NCBI GenBank assembly: GCA_020696885.1
Contig: JAJFMS010000347.1
Coordinates: 1-5,120 of the forward strand
Source: Armatimonadota bacterium
GTDB lineage: Bacteria > Armatimonadota > SYMT01
Length of the DNA: 5,120 bases
Direction of reading: 5' to 3'
A program made the position numbers and the translations under genes. The notes below the pieces were generated by a model. It did no database searches, was not told the origin of the DNA, and saw nothing but the letters and a program-made list of their open reading frames with translations. Position 1 is the first letter of the stretch; each line of letters starts with the position of its first letter. Below, piece by piece: positions 2,547 through 5,120 of the stretch.

Positions 2547-5120
2547 ATGGCACCGATCCAGAAGTCAAGCAAGTTCCCGGACGATCTCGGGCGTGTGCCG
2601 GTGGGAGTGCTGCTCTCCTTCTCGCTGCTCGGCATCCCGCTCCTCCAGGCGGCTGCGCAGCCCGGCAAAGTAGCAGCCCCAGTCGCCGTGGTGGACTACA
2701 ACCGGGACATCCGCCCGATCCTCGCCGCCAACTGCTTCTCCTGCCACGGGCAAGACGCATCCGCCCGCCAGGCCAACCTCCGGCTGGACCTCCGCGAGGC
2801 CGCCATCGCGCTCCACGGCGGCAAGCGGGCGGTGGAGCCGGGCAACCCGGCCGCCAGCACCCTGGTCGCGCGGCTCAACGCCACGGACGGCCGGATCATG
2901 CCGCCGGCCGCCAGCGGGCACCGGCTCAACGCCGAGCAGAAGCGGCTCCTCACGGCCTGGGTCAAGCAGGGCGCGCCGTATGCCGTCCACTGGTCGTTCG
3001 CCCCGCTCAAGCGGCCCCTGGTCCCCGCGATCCGCGCCCCGAAGGGAGCGGTGCGGAACCCGATCGACGCCTTCGTCCAGGCCCGCCTCGCGAGGGAAGG
3101 CCTGGCCCCGTCTCCCCAGGCGGACGCCGCCACCCTCCTCCGCCGCGTCTCCCTCGACCTCACCGGCCTCCCTCCCACCGCGCAAGAACTCGAGACCTAC
3201 CTGAGAGACCTCCAAACCGAGCGGCCCACCAAGTCCCCAACACCCGGCGCGTACGAGCGCGCCGTCGACCGCCTCCTCGCCTCGCCCCGCTATGGGGAGC
3301 ACTGGGCGCGGATGTGGCTGGACCTCGCCCGCTACGCGGATACGCAGGGTTACGAGAAGGATGGCCCCCGCACGATCTGGCGCTACCGCGACTGGGTGAT
3401 CGACGCCTTCAACGCGGACCTCCCGTACGACCAGTTCACCATCCAGCAGCTTGCCGGCGACCTGTGGGCAGCCGAAGAGCTGAAGCGGCGCGCCGGGGTG
3501 GAGGGAAATGGGGAAACGGGGATGCGGGGAAATGTGGGGGGAGCGGGCGCTTCCATTTCCCCATCTCCTCGTTTCCCCATTTCCTCCCTTGCCGAGCTGC
3601 CGGCGGACCTGCGCGGCGCGATCTTGGCCACGGCGTTCCACCGGAACACCATGACCAACACCGAGGGCGGCACGGACCCCGAGGAGTTCCGCGTGGCGGC
3701 GGTCAAAGACCGGGTCGACACCACGGCGCAGGTCTGGATGGGACTGACGATGGGATGCGCCAAGTGCCACACCCACAAGTACGACCCGATCACCCAGAAG
3801 GAGTACTACAGCTTCTACGCCCTTTTCAACCAGACGGAAGACGCCAACCGGGGCAATGAGACGCCCACCGTCGCCGCGCCCACGGATGAGCAGTTCCTGC
3901 AGATCACCGCGCTGGACGAGAAGCTGAAGGGCCTGCGCGAGGCGTTCTCCCGTCCGCATCCCGAGCTGGAAGGCCCGCAGCGAGCCTGGGAAGCGGAGCT
4001 GGCGGCGAAGAGCCTCTGGACTCCCCTCCGCTTCGAGAGCGCGACTGCCACGAGCGGCGCGAAGCTGCAGCACCGCGCGGACGGCGCCGTGCTGGTATCC
4101 GGCGCCCGCGCCGAGAAGGACCTCTACACGCTGACGCTGACGCTGCCCCGTGCCGCAGTCACCGCCTTACGACTGGAGGTGCTCAAAGACTCCTCGCTGC
4201 CGAACGGCGGCCCCGGCCGGGAGGCCACGGATCAGAACGTGGTGACGTCCGAGCTCACTGTGGAGCGGATCGCCGCCGGCGGCGAGCGTTCTCCGGTCCG
4301 GCTGAAGAACCCCCGCGCGGATTTCGAGCAGGGTGGCTGGCCGATAGCCGGCGCCGTGGACGGCAGCCTCGATAAGGGTTGGGCGTTCTCGCCGCAGAAT
4401 GCCCAGCCGCACGTGGCCGTGTTCGACCTGGACACCCCGCTTACCGCTGATGGCGGCAGCCTGGTCGTCACCATCCGCCAGGACTACCCAAAGCTGCACC
4501 ACGGCTGCTTCCGTGTCTCCGTGAGCGGTGCCGAGCCGAAGCTCCTGACCGCGGACCTGCAGCCGTTCGCGGAGGTCGCCGCCCTCCCGCGCGACCGGCG
4601 CACCCCCGAGCAGCAGCGCCGCCTGGACGAGGCGTTCCGCCAGACCATGGAGCCCACGGCCGCCATCTACCGGGAGATCGCGGCCGTGGAGAAGGAGCGG
4701 GACACCCTCTCGAAAGCGATCGCGGCCACGCCGATCCTCCGCGACCTCGCGACGGACAAGCAGCGCGTAACGCGGATCCACCAGCGCGGCAACTTCCTGG
4801 ATCCGGGCGAGACGGTTACGCCTTCGGTCCCGAGCGCCTTCAGACCGCTGCCGGCAGGCGCGCCGCTCAACCGCCTCGGCGCCGCGCAGTGGCTGGTGTC
4901 GAAGGACAACCCGCTCACGGCGCGCGTGGCTGTGAACCGCGTCTGGTCACGGCTCTTCGGCGCCGGCCTGGTGGAGACGGAAGAAGACTTCGGCACCCAG
5001 GGCTCCGCGCCCACGCACCCCGAGCTGCTGGACTGGCTGGCGTATGGCTTCGCCAATGGAAATGGCGCCTCCGGCGGGGGAAATGAGGAAATGGGGAAAC
5101 GGGGAAATGGCGGCTTTGCC
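2547..5120 (+). CDS. Secreted PSCyt1 / DUF1549 / DUF1553 protein, cut by window end
   Basis: At least 858 residues are encoded; the frame is open to the last base. Residues 1-38 look like a signal peptide, with hydrophobic core VGVLLSFSLLGIPLL and likely cleavage near LQAAAQ. A Planctomycete cytochrome c domain (PSCyt1) begins with YNRDIRPILAANCFSCHG; Cys63, Cys66 and His67 form a CxxCH heme site, and Met119 in RIMPP is a candidate axial ligand. DUF1549 covers about residues 170-430 (LLRRVSLDLTGLPP, LASPRYGEHWARMWLDLARY, ATAFHRNTMTNTEGG) and has a second CxxCH at 404-408 (GCAKCHTHKYDP). Residues 487-660 form a beta-rich region usual in this family. DUF1553 starts near 772 (NRLGAAQWLVSKDNPLTARVAVNRVW, THPELLDWLA). 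Family function is unproven; a periplasmic or outer-surface redox role linked to polysaccharide use has been proposed. A sulfatase-like DUF1501 gene commonly follows. Two in-frame repeat insertions interrupt it. The ATG at 2547 gives a sound signal peptide although its ribosome site is weak. Confidence 0.93.
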   Translation, partial: MAPIQKSSKFPDDLGRVPVGVLLSFSLLGIPLLQAAAQPGKVAAPVAVVDYNRDIRPILAANCFSCHGQDASARQANLRLDLREAAIALHGGKRAVEPGNPAASTLVARLNATDGRIMPPAASGHRLNAEQKRLLTAWVKQGAPYAVHWSFAPLKRPLVPAIRAPKGAVRNPIDAFVQARLAREGLAPSPQADAATLLRRVSLDLTGLPPTAQELETYLRDLQTERPTKSPTPGAYERAVDRLLASPRYGEHWARMWLDLARYADTQGYEKDGPRTIWRYRDWVIDAFNADLPYDQFTIQQLAGDLWAAEELKRRAGVEGNGETGMRGNVGGAGASISPSPRFPISSLAELPADLRGAILATAFHRNTMTNTEGGTDPEEFRVAAVKDRVDTTAQVWMGLTMGCAKCHTHKYDPITQKEYYSFYALFNQTEDANRGNETPTVAAPTDEQFLQITALDEKLKGLREAFSRPHPELEGPQRAWEAELAAKSLWTPLRFESATATSGAKLQHRADGAVLVSGARAEKDLYTLTLTLPRAAVTALRLEVLKDSSLPNGGPGREATDQNVVTSELTVERIAAGGERSPVRLKNPRADFEQGGWPIAGAVDGSLDKGWAFSPQNAQPHVAVFDLDTPLTADGGSLVVTIRQDYPKLHHGCFRVSVSGAEPKLLTADLQPFAEVAALPRDRRTPEQQRRLDEAFRQTMEPTAAIYREIAAVEKERDTLSKAIAATPILRDLATDKQRVTRIHQRGNFLDPGETVTPSVPSAFRPLPAGAPLNRLGAAQWLVSKDNPLTARVAVNRVWSRLFGAGLVETEEDFGTQGSAPTHPELLDWLAYGFANGNGASGGGNEEMGKRGNGGFA
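3504..3584 (+). repeat. 81 bp palindromic element inserted in frame in DUF1549
   Basis: Two 31-base arms, 3504-3534 and 3554-3584, are inverted copies with 27 of 31 positions matching, around a 19-base centre. The arms are built from GGGGAAATG / GGGGAAAC type short repeats. The element is exactly 27 codons (residues 320-346) and encodes the low-complexity stretch from GNGETGMRGN to SPRFPIS. It falls between LAGDL (about 304) and ATAFHRNTMTN (about 361). Family members, as I recall them, have only about ten residues there, so it lies in a variable loop between conserved blocks. No target-site duplication is evident. Confidence 0.85.
3510..3541 (+). other. Potential G-quadruplex motif in the coding strand
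   Basis: Four G runs of 4, 4, 4 and 6 bases at 3510, 3518, 3526 and 3536 are separated by loops AAAC, ATGC and AAATGT. This meets the standard G3+N1-7 pattern. It overlaps the left arm of the palindromic element, so quadruplex and hairpin folding would compete. Formation in the cell is unproven. Confidence 0.5.
5076..5120 (+). repeat. Second copy of the GGGGAAATG-type element, running off the window
   Basis: The run GGGGGAAATGAGGAAATGGG and the following AAACGGGGAAATGG at 5076-5110 share the core ATGGGGAAACGGGG with the left arm at 3504-3534. The copy is in frame in the same gene and encodes GGGNEEMGKRGNGG at about residues 844-856. It comes directly after THPELLDWLAYGF, where DUF1553 proteins normally continue into a conserved helix. 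It is probably the left half of another palindromic insert whose right arm lies beyond the window. The end coordinate is the window edge. Confidence 0.7.

Noticed and set aside
1751..2668. 305-codon minus-strand frame spanning the stress-protein gene and its terminator
   Set aside because: It reads through a perfect terminator hairpin and opposes a well-supported gene; its composition is low-complexity and matches no family I know.
3490..3600. Frameshift or pseudogene at the odd low-complexity stretch of the PSCyt1 gene
   Set aside because: The insert is a multiple of three, has no stop, and conserved family blocks continue in the same frame on both sides.
2565..4073. Very long open frame (502 codons) on the minus strand opposite the PSCyt1 gene
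   Set aside because: Its translation is Arg/Gly/Val-rich with no recognisable domain. The plus strand encodes a clear, continuous, multi-domain protein over the same bases. Long antisense frames are expected in GC-rich genes.

Overview
The window is high-GC bacterial DNA holding four genes. The strongest taxonomic clue is the large gene at the right end. It has the secreted PSCyt1 - DUF1549 - DUF1553 architecture, which is expanded in Planctomycetota, Verrucomicrobiota and related environmental lineages such as Armatimonadota and Acidobacteriota. Intergenic repeats of the type ACCGCAGATGAACGCAGATG are, as I recall, also common in such genomes. I would place the organism in or near the PVC group but cannot name a genus.

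Layout: (1) 1-213, plus strand, is the C-terminus of an SGNH/GDSL-type hydrolase whose stop codon lies inside a repeat unit. (2) 200-608 is a non-coding repeat block. Two arms of about 125 bp, each with three ~33 bp units, face each other as an imperfect inverted repeat around a 124 bp centre. It fills the space between two convergent genes. (3) 618-1508, minus strand, is a complete dihydrodipicolinate synthase / N-acetylneuraminate lyase family aldolase. (4) 1509-1756 is a divergent intergenic region. (5) 1757-2320, plus strand, is a small glycine-rich protein with an N-terminal general-stress (YflT/GSP17M-like) domain. It is followed by a strong rho-independent terminator at 2385-2432. (6) 2547-5120, plus strand, is a PSCyt1/DUF1549/DUF1553 protein, complete at its N-terminus and cut by the window end.

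The aldolase, the esterase-like hydrolase and the PSCyt1 protein would suit an organism that degrades complex glycans. They are not one operon: transcription is convergent, then divergent, and the stress gene is closed by its own terminator. Any pathway link is inference.

The most unusual content is repeat biology, not a new enzyme system. Besides the intergenic inverted repeat, a second family (GGGGAAATG / GGGGAAAC type) has entered the PSCyt1 gene itself. An 81 bp palindromic element at 3504-3584 adds exactly 27 in-frame residues in a variable loop of DUF1549. A second copy starts at about 5076 in DUF1553 and runs off the window. This resembles in principle the in-frame palindromic elements described in Rickettsia, though the sequence is unrelated.
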